Source of the DNA: an uncultured Bacteroides sp.
GTDB taxonomy: Bacteria; Bacteroidota; Bacteroidia; Bacteroidales; Bacteroidaceae
Assembly (NCBI GenBank): GCA_944322335.1
Contig: CALUOU010000008.1
Span: forward strand, 1 to 49,632
Direction: 5' to 3'
Length of the DNA stretch: 49,632 bases
The notes beneath the pieces are model-generated. The model had not been told where the DNA came from. It did no database searches and saw only the letters and a program-made list of their open reading frames with translations. The position numbers and the translations under genes are program-made. Shown here in pieces: positions 25,940-34,065 of this stretch. Within the stretch, counting starts at the first letter, position 1, and each line of letters starts with the position of its first letter.

Positions 25940-25970
25940 CAAAGATAAAAAGATAAAACGAACCGACAAA
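25940..25970 (-). promoter_or_regulatory. Promoter of the phosphoglucomutase gene
   Basis: TTTG (25967-25970) and TATCTTTG (25940-25947) on the minus strand are exactly 19 bases apart. Both boxes match the Bacteroides consensus perfectly. The leader is about 95 bases. Confidence 0.75.
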
Positions 25971-27608
25971 CTATTCCGGCATTTTATAACGGTTTCCCGT
26001 CTGTTTTACGTATTCCTTCAAGAAATCCTTGGGATAGCCAGGGCGTATCACCCCGGCCGGCTGACCGATAGAGTTGCGTTCAAACTTACCGTCTTTCATG
26101 CGTCTCACCACTCCATCGTTGTATTTCACGACCAAAAACTCACCAAGGCGCTTCCAAGCATCATGTGTGCTCTGAGCAGTCATAACGGTGTATTTTGTGA
26201 GCAGTCTGCGTGCTGCCGCCGGATCAACGGGCATCAGTTTGAGCGCGGCGTTTTCGATTCCTTCCTGTGCGGCGTTAAAGGTTTGCTCGATTTCCTTTTG
26301 AAGAGTGCGCACATCACCGATCATCAAGTCGTAACGGGGATAAACCATATTGGCTACCCAATTGAATATCCAGAAAGAGGAATTCCAAGAGAAAGTGATG
26401 TAATCAGCTCCGTCTACCCGGCTGTAGCACACGGGAACCTCATCTGCGCAACAATAGACAGGAGTGAAGACCGTCATATTGGCATCGTCCACTCCAAACC
26501 ACAAGACACCACCCACTGCATCGGGAAGGTCATTGCGCATCTGCGCAACAAAGACAAAACCTGTTTGTTGGGTCGATATGGGACGTTCGTTGAAGTACTT
26601 CTGTCCATCCACCTCAAAATCCAAGGGGGAAAGGCGGTAGGGAGTGTGATAAGGACCTGCTCCAAAGTCTTGGCTCAAATCAAGTGGAGTCCCTTCATAA
26701 TGATCACGCATGGCATTCTTAATGTCCTGCACAGAGATTTTACGGTTCGGCTTCACATAAAGAGGCATGGGAGTGCTGCTCTCACCTTTTATATAAGGCA
26801 GAAATTCTTCCCCACGGTCGGTGAACATGTTGAAGAAGCTCCAGACACGGGCTTCGCAGTAGCGTAACATCCCGAAATCATTGGGAGAATACGCATCTGC
26901 AAAACTGAAGTCTTTGTTCACGCCCGTGAAATATCCCTTCTCGCGGGCAAATGAAATGACATCGGGAGAATAGATGCAGTTTTCCTTATCGCCCATATCA
27001 AACTGCCTGATGCGGCTCTGGTTAGCATGAGCGGAAATGCAATCATCGGGCACTCGGACTGCTACCCAGACAGCTCCCCTCACACCGGGACCTTTACCGA
27101 TCATTTCCATGATCCATACTTCATTGGGATCGGCGATGGTAAAGGATTCACCACTGCTGTAGTAACCGTATTCTTCCACCAAGTCTGTCATAATGCGAAT
27201 GGCTTCACGAGCGGTGCGAGAGCGCTGGAGACCCAGATAGATCAAACTTCCATAGTCAATCACGCCCGTAGTGTCTACCAGTTCAGGCCGTCCTCCGAAG
27301 GTGGTCTCACCGATGGTTACTTGAAACTCATTCATGTTTCCTATGACGTTGTAAGTCTGACGGGCCTGTTCTATCTGACCCAGATATTTGCCGGTATCCC
27401 ATTCATAGATGTTCATCAGCGTGCCTTTCTTGTACGTACCTGCCGGATAATGGTACAGCTCGCCGAACAATCCGTATGAATCGGCTGAATAAGAAACAAT
27501 TGTGGAACCGTCAGCCGAAGCATTTTTGCCCACAATCAAATTGGTGCAAGCCGGTACGTGAAGTACACACGCCATTGCCAAAGAGAGGAAGGTGATCAAA
27601 CGTTTCAT
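25971..27608 (-). CDS. Exported C69 family dipeptidase
   Basis: 545 residues from ATG 27608 (MKRLITFLSLAMACVLHVPA). Signal-peptide cleavage after Ala20 would leave Cys21 as the first residue of CTNLIVGKNASADGSTIV, which is the N-terminal nucleophile of C69 (PepD-like) Ntn-hydrolases. Other family blocks: NVIGNMNEFQVTIGETTFGG, GKGPGVRGAVWVAVRVPDD and RDHYEGTPLDLS. It would cleave dipeptides in the periplasm or at the surface. It sits between pgm and an M23 peptidase on the same strand, but each has its own promoter box. The 9 bases upstream in frame use a TTG start and add nothing. Confidence 0.93.
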   Translation of the reverse strand: MKRLITFLSLAMACVLHVPACTNLIVGKNASADGSTIVSYSADSYGLFGELYHYPAGTYKKGTLMNIYEWDTGKYLGQIEQARQTYNVIGNMNEFQVTIGETTFGGRPELVDTTGVIDYGSLIYLGLQRSRTAREAIRIMTDLVEEYGYYSSGESFTIADPNEVWIMEMIGKGPGVRGAVWVAVRVPDDCISAHANQSRIRQFDMGDKENCIYSPDVISFAREKGYFTGVNKDFSFADAYSPNDFGMLRYCEARVWSFFNMFTDRGEEFLPYIKGESSTPMPLYVKPNRKISVQDIKNAMRDHYEGTPLDLSQDFGAGPYHTPYRLSPLDFEVDGQKYFNERPISTQQTGFVFVAQMRNDLPDAVGGVLWFGVDDANMTVFTPVYCCADEVPVCYSRVDGADYITFSWNSSFWIFNWVANMVYPRYDLMIGDVRTLQKEIEQTFNAAQEGIENAALKLMPVDPAAARRLLTKYTVMTAQSTHDAWKRLGEFLVVKYNDGVVRRMKDGKFERNSIGQPAGVIRPGYPKDFLKEYVKQTGNRYKMPE

Positions 27609-27651
27609 GTTTATCAAATATATTATAGGTTGAACTTAATATGAGTGCCCA

Positions 27652-27683
27652 CAAAGATAACACATTACAAGGAATCTACCAAA
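27652..27683 (-). promoter_or_regulatory. Probable promoter of the C69 dipeptidase gene
   Basis: TTTG (27680-27683) and TATCTTTG (27652-27659), minus strand, spaced by 20 bases. The -33 box lies inside the end of the M23 peptidase gene. Leader about 37 bases. Confidence 0.65.
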
Positions 27684-29343
27684 CAAACTCACGGCGTACT
27701 GTGGTCTGATTTCCACAACCATCTGTCACGGTAAGTTCCAACAGATGTTTTTGCCCCCGTTTCACACGTTCTGGATCGAGAACGCAAACCAGATTGCCGT
27801 TGATGGAATTGGGCTTGCCAAACAGAGCATATTGTCCGTCAATGGTTCCCCGATAAGAACGGATTCCTGTCTCTTTATCACGCGCCCGAAACACAATGCG
27901 CCCTCTCCTGCCCCAACTGGCCGGATTAACCGGAGTAAGCACGGGAGGAACGGTATCGACCGCCACAGTATAAGTGCCAAGCTCACCGATACGCACTTCC
28001 ATCCAACCTTTGCGATAGAATCCACCCACACACACTTTTCGTCCGCGACTGTTCAAACGGGCCACATAATATTTAGTGGAGTCAGCCACAGGACGATGAC
28101 GCAGGCCGATCCGCATTCCACAAGGTTTATGCAAGGCAACTCGTTCATCGTGCAACTGGTATGTGTAGGAAATGCCATCCTTTTCCCCTTTCATCTGGTA
28201 GTTGAGATATACATCATCATACAACACTCCACGGGGCAATAGCAAAGACAATCCCGGCTCTTGCAGATAGTTTGCCTGGTTCCAACGGAATATGTATTTC
28301 TCCCGATGGTCCACTTGGGGAATGTCCATGCGTTTCCCATGTATGGTAAAGCTCACCTGCGACCGGTTGCCGAAAGCATCTTCCAAGGTGTAGACAAAAC
28401 GATAGGAGCGTTCTTGGTCGATGGTCACCAGACCACGGTTTCCGTTCGAGGCGTGAAGCATGCGCAAGCGATTGCCGGGTTCGATAAAAGATTTCATGTA
28501 TTGACCTTGTGTCCAGGAATTGATATAGCGGTTTTCCTGATAGAAAAAACGATCTACAATACTGCGAAACACCTCTTGGCTGTCCACTTCCAAAATGACG
28601 GTATGGACTCCGTAACGGTTATGCGCTCCTTCCATATGGTCGTATGCACGGATGCCGACACCGATCTCTCCCCATGCCGTAACCGGCTTAGAAGGGCGCA
28701 ATGGAAATGATTGGCGTTCCTGCTTGCCGCACACAACCCCCTTGCCGGCTTGTGGAAACAACATGAATCCCAGAGCGCGTGGGGGAGTGTGATCCTTCAC
28801 CTTCCCGCGAAAGAAAGGCATAGGGTCCACATATTCTTCCGTTTGTGTCCGCAATACATCCAAGTGAAGGTGAGGACCGAAGGAATAGCCCGTATTGCCG
28901 CTTATCGCAATAACTTGCCCTGTACATACAGGATATTCTTCCGGAGCGGGAGTAATGTCTACCTCCCAGCTTTCCTGTGCGTATTGCAAATCTCTCACCC
29001 TACGGGCGATGTCTCCCATGAAAGCCTCCAGATGGCGGCATATCGTAGTGTAGCCGTTGTCGTAGGTTACATTCAACACATAACCTGATCCATGGGTGAC
29101 ACGAATGCGCGAAATATACCCGTTCCTGAGCGCATGTACTGGTTTACCTGTAGTGCCGCCTGTCTTAAAATCCAATCCCCCATGAAAGTGGTTGGCGCGT
29201 ATTTCTCCAAAGTTTCCACTGAACACGATCGGAAAATCAAAAGGAGGCGAAAAAAGAGAGTCCCCCGTCTGTGTCTGCGCCTGCGCTTGCCCCATCACAC
29301 CAAACAACAAAAGGGATAAAAAAAAGGTCTTTATTGATCTCAT
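27676..29343 (-). CDS. Exported M23 family metallopeptidase
   Basis: 555 residues from ATG 29343 (MRSIKTFFLSLLLFGVMGQAQAQ, cleaved signal peptide); the frame extends upstream but without protein-like sequence. The LytM/M23 zinc site is near the N-terminus: His and Asp in NHFHGGLDFKTGG and the HxH motif in FGPHLHLDVL. The rest, about 400 residues, is beta-rich and of unknown role (for example YRFVYTLEDAFGNRSQVSF and DGCGNQTTVRREF). M23 enzymes cut peptidoglycan cross-links; this lipid-free periplasmic form may remodel the wall. It follows the sigma factor operon by 206 bases and has its own promoter box, so the two are probably separate units. Confidence 0.9.
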   Translation of the reverse strand: MRSIKTFFLSLLLFGVMGQAQAQTQTGDSLFSPPFDFPIVFSGNFGEIRANHFHGGLDFKTGGTTGKPVHALRNGYISRIRVTHGSGYVLNVTYDNGYTTICRHLEAFMGDIARRVRDLQYAQESWEVDITPAPEEYPVCTGQVIAISGNTGYSFGPHLHLDVLRTQTEEYVDPMPFFRGKVKDHTPPRALGFMLFPQAGKGVVCGKQERQSFPLRPSKPVTAWGEIGVGIRAYDHMEGAHNRYGVHTVILEVDSQEVFRSIVDRFFYQENRYINSWTQGQYMKSFIEPGNRLRMLHASNGNRGLVTIDQERSYRFVYTLEDAFGNRSQVSFTIHGKRMDIPQVDHREKYIFRWNQANYLQEPGLSLLLPRGVLYDDVYLNYQMKGEKDGISYTYQLHDERVALHKPCGMRIGLRHRPVADSTKYYVARLNSRGRKVCVGGFYRKGWMEVRIGELGTYTVAVDTVPPVLTPVNPASWGRRGRIVFRARDKETGIRSYRGTIDGQYALFGKPNSINGNLVCVLDPERVKRGQKHLLELTVTDGCGNQTTVRREFVW

Positions 29344-29368
29344 TTTCTTTTTTTCTTTAAATATCGCG

Positions 29369-29376
29369 CAAATATA
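29369..29376 (-). promoter_or_regulatory. -7 box upstream of the M23 peptidase gene
   Basis: TATATTTG on the minus strand matches TAnnTTTG and lies 26 bases before the start codon. I see no good TTTG at -33. Confidence 0.5.
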
Positions 29377-29549
29377 AATATAATCTGCGGGATTCTGCAC
29401 CGGCAGAATAAAGAAAACGTTTTCTGTAGAGATAACAAGAATCAAGACAATTTCAAAAACAGAATTATAGCAAAGACAAAATTGGCTTGCAAATTTCTAA
29501 AGGATCTGTCAGCCAAGCTCAAAACATATTCATCAGGCTTTCGCAGAGC

Positions 29550-30218
29550 TTACTTTCCCCGATCATTCCGCAACGTCAACGAATCACCATACGCCTGTAT
29601 GACTTCGAGCGTTTTCGCCCGGCGTTTTCGTTTTCGGAAACTCCAGAAATCACGGGTGAATATCCGCATCATGTCAAGACTCCCGCCTCCAGAAGCCGGT
29701 TGCCAGCTGCCGACAACCATGCCGTTGGCACGTTCCGTCATCCGATAACGCAGGCCAGTGGCTTCAATTTGCTCCACCGTCTTTCGCGGTCCGGCATCCA
29801 ACGGATTTTCAGCCCAATCTGTTGGTATTTTCAATTCCGTCAGATGAGAAAAAGTTCCTCTCAAAGCCTTGTCTATGTCTATTTTCTCTTGACGCACCGG
29901 ATCCCAATTATAAGGTGTAGTAGGTGTGTACGGGCGTAAGGTCATCATAAACTTTGGTTTGGGAGGCATACCCGGCAAAACAGGCAAAGTCTCATCAAAT
30001 TCCATCCAAGGCTTTTCTTCTGACATTTGCGGTTCTTCTTCCAAAAAAGTTTGCCTACGAAACTCCTCCAAGGCTTCCTGGTTTAATTCCACCTCTCCTT
30101 CGCCTTTCAGCATCTGTTGCAAACGCAGAGAGTCTTCTGCTGTCCAAACAGCCTCTTGCGCACATACCGACACCACAGACGCACACACCATCCCTCCAAG
30201 AAACCACGCACGCTTCAT
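29550..30218 (-). CDS. Exported hypothetical protein, probably DUF4858
   Basis: 222 residues with a signal peptide (MKRAWFLGGMVCASVVSVCAQ). The mature part is acidic at first (QEALEEFRRQTFLEEEP), then Pro-rich (LPVLPGMPPKPKFMMTLRPY), with a basic C-terminal segment (FWSFRKRKRRAKTLEVI). It looks like the DUF4858 family of Bacteroides, whose role is unknown; I name it from memory of the family. It is fourth in the sigma factor operon, 35 bases after the lipoprotein gene, so it is likely part of the response controlled by that sigma factor. Confidence 0.75.
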   Translation of the reverse strand: MKRAWFLGGMVCASVVSVCAQEAVWTAEDSLRLQQMLKGEGEVELNQEALEEFRRQTFLEEEPQMSEEKPWMEFDETLPVLPGMPPKPKFMMTLRPYTPTTPYNWDPVRQEKIDIDKALRGTFSHLTELKIPTDWAENPLDAGPRKTVEQIEATGLRYRMTERANGMVVGSWQPASGGGSLDMMRIFTRDFWSFRKRKRRAKTLEVIQAYGDSLTLRNDRGK

Positions 30219-30253
30219 GAATAACCGCTTTAAAAAATAAAGGAATCAAAAAC

Positions 30254-30805
30254 TTACCACCACATGTACCCGCTTCCACATAATGGTTCATCCCAACAAG
30301 GATCAATTGTCCAAACTGTATGCGGATATTTCCGGTTATCCCACCAGCGCCGATAACAGTCGACGGCTTCAAGCAGTTCTTCATCACTCAGGAAATAAAT
30401 GCCTTCATAATCTTCGGCATCCACATGCACCATCTTACACCCCATCGAAGCCGGATGTCCCAGCCGGATTGTCTCCACCGTCCATAATATGCATTCACCC
30501 AGCCTGAGCTTTCCACCAGCCGAATAAGAGACCGTAGCCAACGGAAAAGCAGGTATGACAGAAAGATCGTCAGCATACTCTAACAAATTGCCGATATCGT
30601 CCGTAGTGAACTTGGGCATAAGGCTGATCCCGTTTTGATTTTTCATGTCGTACTTCCCCATTTTTAGCTGTTTTACAAAAATCTCCACATCCGGATTGTC
30701 AACATCCAGACTTTCCTCACTACAAGCAGACATGGCTGCCATCATCAGGCATGCAAACACCAGCATCTGTCCCCACAAGCCCATTTTACGTATCAATGCG
30801 TTCAT
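30254..30805 (-). CDS. Lipoprotein of the sigma factor operon, probably DUF4943
   Basis: 183 residues with a signal peptide ending in a lipobox-like AMSAC, then SEES, consistent with lipidation and possible surface export. The mature part contains VEIFVKQLKMGKYDMKN, LPxF-like segments and many Trp residues near the C-terminus (CYRRWWDNRKYPHTVW). It resembles the DUF4943 family, function unknown. It begins 31 bases after the barrel-bearing putative anti-sigma gene. Its acidic, aromatic-rich mature region suggests protein or glycan contact, but this is inference. Confidence 0.75.
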   Translation of the reverse strand: MNALIRKMGLWGQMLVFACLMMAAMSACSEESLDVDNPDVEIFVKQLKMGKYDMKNQNGISLMPKFTTDDIGNLLEYADDLSVIPAFPLATVSYSAGGKLRLGECILWTVETIRLGHPASMGCKMVHVDAEDYEGIYFLSDEELLEAVDCYRRWWDNRKYPHTVWTIDPCWDEPLCGSGYMWW

Positions 30806-30836
30806 ACTCTTTGTGTTGTATTTTATTATTTGTGAT

Positions 30837-31943
30837 TCAGTAAGTCATGCGCACTCCACATAACAAGTTCATATTGGTGGCCCGTTCAGTGCGCAAGCTC
30901 GGCATCTCCGTATCCGTGTCAAAACAATGAGAGACAGAAGGCTCGGCAAACAAAGCAAAACGGTCATTCAACCGATAGCGCACTCCCACCCCAGCCTGTG
31001 CAGAAAGGCAGATCGGATCTTCCCGGAAACTGGCATTCAATGTTTTTTCCGCCGTTCCTCCGACCATGGCATAAAAGTCAAGCCGAGGGGTGTTTGCCAA
31101 AAGGACATTCAGTTTGAGAGGCACAGCCAATGCATGAAGATCTGTCTCGCCTTTCATTGGCATATAGCTATATTGCAATCCGGTTTCCAACCCCACCCGT
31201 TTGCCCAGCTTGCGTTCAACCGTAGCAGCCAAACGGACGGGCATCTGGCAATCCCCTTTGGGCAAGGAAGTTCCCATAGCCACTTGCCAAGCCCAACGAG
31301 TGTTTTTGTTCTCCTCCTCAGCTGCTGCCGCATCCGAAGAAAAGTCCGTATTTTCCGAAGAGTCGGGCAAGATTTGCCTATGCGAAGCTTGAGGAAACAT
31401 GTTCCCGTTATAATAGCCCGTCCAGCCAGGGAAAAAACGATGGTGCTCCTGAGCATGACGCTGGTGCGACCGTTGCTGGTGAATAGTGATAGAGACATGG
31501 ATAGACATGGTATTTTCTTCTCCAGAAGAAGAGACCAAAGTTTTTCGCCCTCCTTCAGCGACCGGCCGGACGGATTGCTCTTGTGCCATTAAAGAAGAAG
31601 CTGTATGCCGCGCTTCCACAGACTCCTGTAGGCGGTCTGTTGCCCAATCAAACCGCTCTGCCTTCCTGTCCAAATGGACAGATGCCGCATCTTTTTCCAC
31701 CTCTATCAGAGAAGAAAAATGCCAAAACACAGCTGAAGCGATTCCTAAGACCAGCACTACAGATGCGGCAGCCATCATCCGCCGAAAAGCCACCATGCGG
31801 GAAGACTTCTTGCCGGCAGAAGGTGCCGGCGGCAAATCCTTCCGCAGCTCCTCCCAAAAACCTTCCCGCACATCCATGCTTGCATGTTCCAAACGAGTAC
31901 GGAAGAGACGAGCCAATTTACTTTCATCTTTCATGTTCGACAT
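30837..31943 (-). CDS. Putative anti-sigma protein with C-terminal beta-barrel-like domain
   Basis: 368 residues. Residues 1-50 are cytoplasmic and resemble Bacteroidetes anti-sigma N-termini (KLARLFRTRLEHASMDVREGF, then WEELRKDLP). One membrane helix spans about 56-78. A charged, His- and Gln-rich linker (about 80-210) leads to a domain of about 150 residues typical of small outer-membrane beta-barrels (WAWQVAMGTSLPKG, RVGLETGLQYSYM, ALFAEPSVSHCF, MNLLCGVRMTY). The gene overlaps the upstream sigma gene by 20 bases, which strongly suggests functional pairing. How an inner-membrane helix and a barrel-like domain coexist is unclear; the domain may be a soluble periplasmic barrel or sense outer-membrane assembly. 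Confidence 0.8.
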   Translation of the reverse strand: MSNMKDESKLARLFRTRLEHASMDVREGFWEELRKDLPPAPSAGKKSSRMVAFRRMMAAASVVLVLGIASAVFWHFSSLIEVEKDAASVHLDRKAERFDWATDRLQESVEARHTASSLMAQEQSVRPVAEGGRKTLVSSSGEENTMSIHVSITIHQQRSHQRHAQEHHRFFPGWTGYYNGNMFPQASHRQILPDSSENTDFSSDAAAAEEENKNTRWAWQVAMGTSLPKGDCQMPVRLAATVERKLGKRVGLETGLQYSYMPMKGETDLHALAVPLKLNVLLANTPRLDFYAMVGGTAEKTLNASFREDPICLSAQAGVGVRYRLNDRFALFAEPSVSHCFDTDTEMPSLRTERATNMNLLCGVRMTY

Positions 31944-32472
31944 ATTCTTTTATCCGTTTTGCTAAAATACATTTTGCGCGATGTAATTGCGACGTAGACG
32001 AATGCTCCTTGATATGCAGCAGCTCGGCTATTTCCTTATGGGACTTTTCCTCGAACACAAACAGGTTGAACACTGTCCGGCATCCTTCCGGCAACTCAGC
32101 CACAAACTGCATCAATGTCTCTTCAGACAACTGCCAGCCCGCCTCGGCTACCGTATCCTCATCCACCACATCGGGCAGTTGTTCTTCTGTCACCATCAGC
32201 CGACTGATATGTTTTTGTCTTCGCAAATAATCAATGGCTTGTGTGACCATTACCCGTGTCACCCAAGTTGTCAGCGAACATTCTCCCCGAAAAGAGAAAT
32301 GGGTAAAGATCTTGATAAATCCATCGTGCAACACATCATGAGCCACGTCCAAATCGCCCGTATACCGATAGCATACACTCAACATCTGTCTGGCATAAAG
32401 CATGTACAATGCCTTTTGCGCGGTTTCCTCTCCCGCCCTACATCCTTCTACCAATTCTACTTCTGTTTCCAA
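31924..32472 (-). CDS. ECF-like sigma-70 family RNA polymerase sigma factor
   Basis: 182 residues with sigma region 2 (LYMLYARQMLSVCYRYTGDL, DVLHDGFIKIFTHF, then SLTTWVTRVMVTQAIDYLR) and region 4 (LPEGCRTVFNLFVFEEKSH, KEIAELLHIKEHSSTSQLHR). Region 3 is absent, as in extracytoplasmic function sigma factors. It is the first gene of a unit with a putative anti-sigma protein (20-base overlap), a lipoprotein and an exported protein. Upstream DNA (32473-32530) has no TAnnTTTG box, as expected if it directs its own transcription. Confidence 0.92.
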   Translation of the reverse strand: METEVELVEGCRAGEETAQKALYMLYARQMLSVCYRYTGDLDVAHDVLHDGFIKIFTHFSFRGECSLTTWVTRVMVTQAIDYLRRQKHISRLMVTEEQLPDVVDEDTVAEAGWQLSEETLMQFVAELPEGCRTVFNLFVFEEKSHKEIAELLHIKEHSSTSQLHRAKCILAKRIKEYVEHER

Positions 32473-32638
32473 AATCTATGCTATTATTTTTATATTCGGA
32501 CGACTTCTATACGTCGCTCGTGAATAGAGACGAACGACATCTCCAAATGCTGCAAGCCGAAAGCTTAAAAGAAGTTAATAAACACGGATGACGAATGCCG
32601 TTTTAACATTCAGCTCCTCTCTTTCATTCATAAATGAA

Positions 32639-32673
32639 GCGCGAACCACACAAATCACTTGTGCAATCCGCGC
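32639..32673 (-). terminator. Probable terminator of the DUF4783-nadC unit
   Basis: Nested inverted repeats GCGCG/CGCGC (32639-32643 and 32669-32673) and CACAA/TTGTG (32649-32653 and 32659-32663) form an interrupted hairpin 37 bases beyond the nadC stop. The T-run after it is short (TTCATTT). Confidence 0.5.
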
Positions 32674-32709
32674 AAAATTTATGGCTAAAAACTAAATTCA
32701 CTTTTTCGT

Positions 32710-33558
32710 TCAGCAAGCCTTGAAACTCATGTCCAATCCTTTCACTGAATGTGTGAGCGCACCCACCGAAATGAAATCTACGCCGCATTCCGCATAGTCA
32801 CGCAATGTCTCAAATGTGATGCCCCCCGAAGACTCCGTCTCATAGCGGCCTGCAACCATCTCTACGGCTTTTTTGGTCAATGCGGGAGTGAAGTTATCAA
32901 ACATGATTCGATTCACTCCACCCACCTTCAACACTTGTTGCAATTCATCTAGGTTCCGCACTTCTATTTCGATCTGCAAGTCTTTTCCTTTTTCCTTGCA
33001 ATACTCTTTAGCGCACGTAATCGCTTTCTCAATGCCTCCCGCAAAATCCACATGGTTGTCTTTCAGCAAGATCATGTCAAACAAGCCTATGCGGTGATTG
33101 ACACCTCCCCCTATTTTAACAGCCATTTTCTCTAAAATGCGCATGCCGGGAGTGGTCTTGCGTGTATCCAACACACGGGTGTGCGTCCCCTTCAATTGTC
33201 CAGCATATTTATGGGTCATGGTGGCAATGCCGCTCATGCGTTGCATGATGTTCAGCATCAGCCGTTCTGTCTGAAGCAGAGACTGGATCTTGCCTTCCAC
33301 AATCATCGGCACATCGCCAGGATTCACCTCTGCCCCATCATTGATGAACACTTCCACTTTTAGTGCCGGGTCAAAGCGGCGGAACACCTCTTTGGCAACC
33401 TCGATACCTGCCAATATGCCCGCCTCCTTGATGAGAAGCTTGGATTTTCCCATAGCCGTGGCAGGAATACAGGAAAGGGTGGTATGGTCTCCATCACCTA
33501 TATCTTCTGCAAAAGCCAAGTCTATCAGCCTGTCTATTAATTCTTGTTCTTTATTCAT
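32710..33558 (-). CDS. nadC: Nicotinate-nucleotide pyrophosphorylase (carboxylating) NadC
   Basis: 282 residues from ATG 33558 (MNKEQELIDRLIDLAFAEDI). It makes nicotinate mononucleotide from quinolinate and phosphoribosyl pyrophosphate in de novo NAD synthesis. Family blocks: EDIGDGDHTTLSCIPA, ERLMLNIMQRMSGIAT, the basic quinolinate-binding segment VLDTRKTTPGMRILEK, then GGGVNHRIGLFDMILLKDNH, and the C-terminal ESSGGITFETLRDYAECGVD. It overlaps the upstream DUF4783 gene by 8 bases, so the two are co-translated. Confidence 0.96.
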   Translation of the reverse strand: MNKEQELIDRLIDLAFAEDIGDGDHTTLSCIPATAMGKSKLLIKEAGILAGIEVAKEVFRRFDPALKVEVFINDGAEVNPGDVPMIVEGKIQSLLQTERLMLNIMQRMSGIATMTHKYAGQLKGTHTRVLDTRKTTPGMRILEKMAVKIGGGVNHRIGLFDMILLKDNHVDFAGGIEKAITCAKEYCKEKGKDLQIEIEVRNLDELQQVLKVGGVNRIMFDNFTPALTKKAVEMVAGRYETESSGGITFETLRDYAECGVDFISVGALTHSVKGLDMSFKAC

Positions 33559-33943
33559 TTGTCTTATCAATCCTTATTTGATGTATAACATATTTATTTT
33601 GCACTCTCCTGAAAAAGCAATTCACCCGAAACATTCCATTCGCAGTTTTCAGCGTACCGACAATAAAGCTCGACTCGTCCCGTTTCCCTTGATGATTCAC
33701 ATCAAAGCCGTTCACCTTATTGGTTGAAAAAAAAACGTTGATTTCTTTCATTGCCCCTTGCTTGTCTGCGTTCGACGAACGGTCTTGAATGATCAGATCG
33801 ATTTTATCGCCCATATACCTGTCTAATCCTTGCGAGTTTCCTTTCTTAAAGGCAACAATGACACCCACTGGGACATCTTGAGCAAAAAGGGAAGATGCCC
33901 ACACCAAAAGACAGGTGAATAATATAACAACTCGCTTTTTCAT
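33551..33943 (-). CDS. DUF4783 exported protein
   Basis: 130 residues with a signal peptide (MKKRVVILFTCLLVWASSLF, cut after AQ). The mature part has an NTF2-like look: VIVAFKKGNSQGLDRYM, then DKIDLIIQD and GMFRVNCFFRRVQNKYVIHQ. It matches DUF4783 of Bacteroidetes, a periplasmic family of unknown role. Its 8-base overlap with nadC is notable because nadC is cytoplasmic; the pairing may just reflect a shared promoter (33969-33999). Confidence 0.85.
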   Translation of the reverse strand: MKKRVVILFTCLLVWASSLFAQDVPVGVIVAFKKGNSQGLDRYMGDKIDLIIQDRSSNADKQGAMKEINVFFSTNKVNGFDVNHQGKRDESSFIVGTLKTANGMFRVNCFFRRVQNKYVIHQIRIDKTNE

Positions 33944-33968
33944 TTTTCACAAGCATTTATTCTGTAGG

Positions 33969-33999
33969 CAAAGATAGGCATTTATTCCAAATAAACAAG
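33969..33999 (-). promoter_or_regulatory. Probable promoter of DUF4783-nadC
   Basis: TATCTTTG (33969-33976, minus strand) is a perfect -7 box. CTTG (33996-33999) sits 19 bases upstream in the -33 position with one mismatch. Leader about 20 bases. Confidence 0.65.
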
Positions 34000-34065
34000 C
34001 ATATAGTTTCCATTTTATTCAAAATAAGGAGATGAAAACGCCACCATAGAGCCTATTTACACGCT

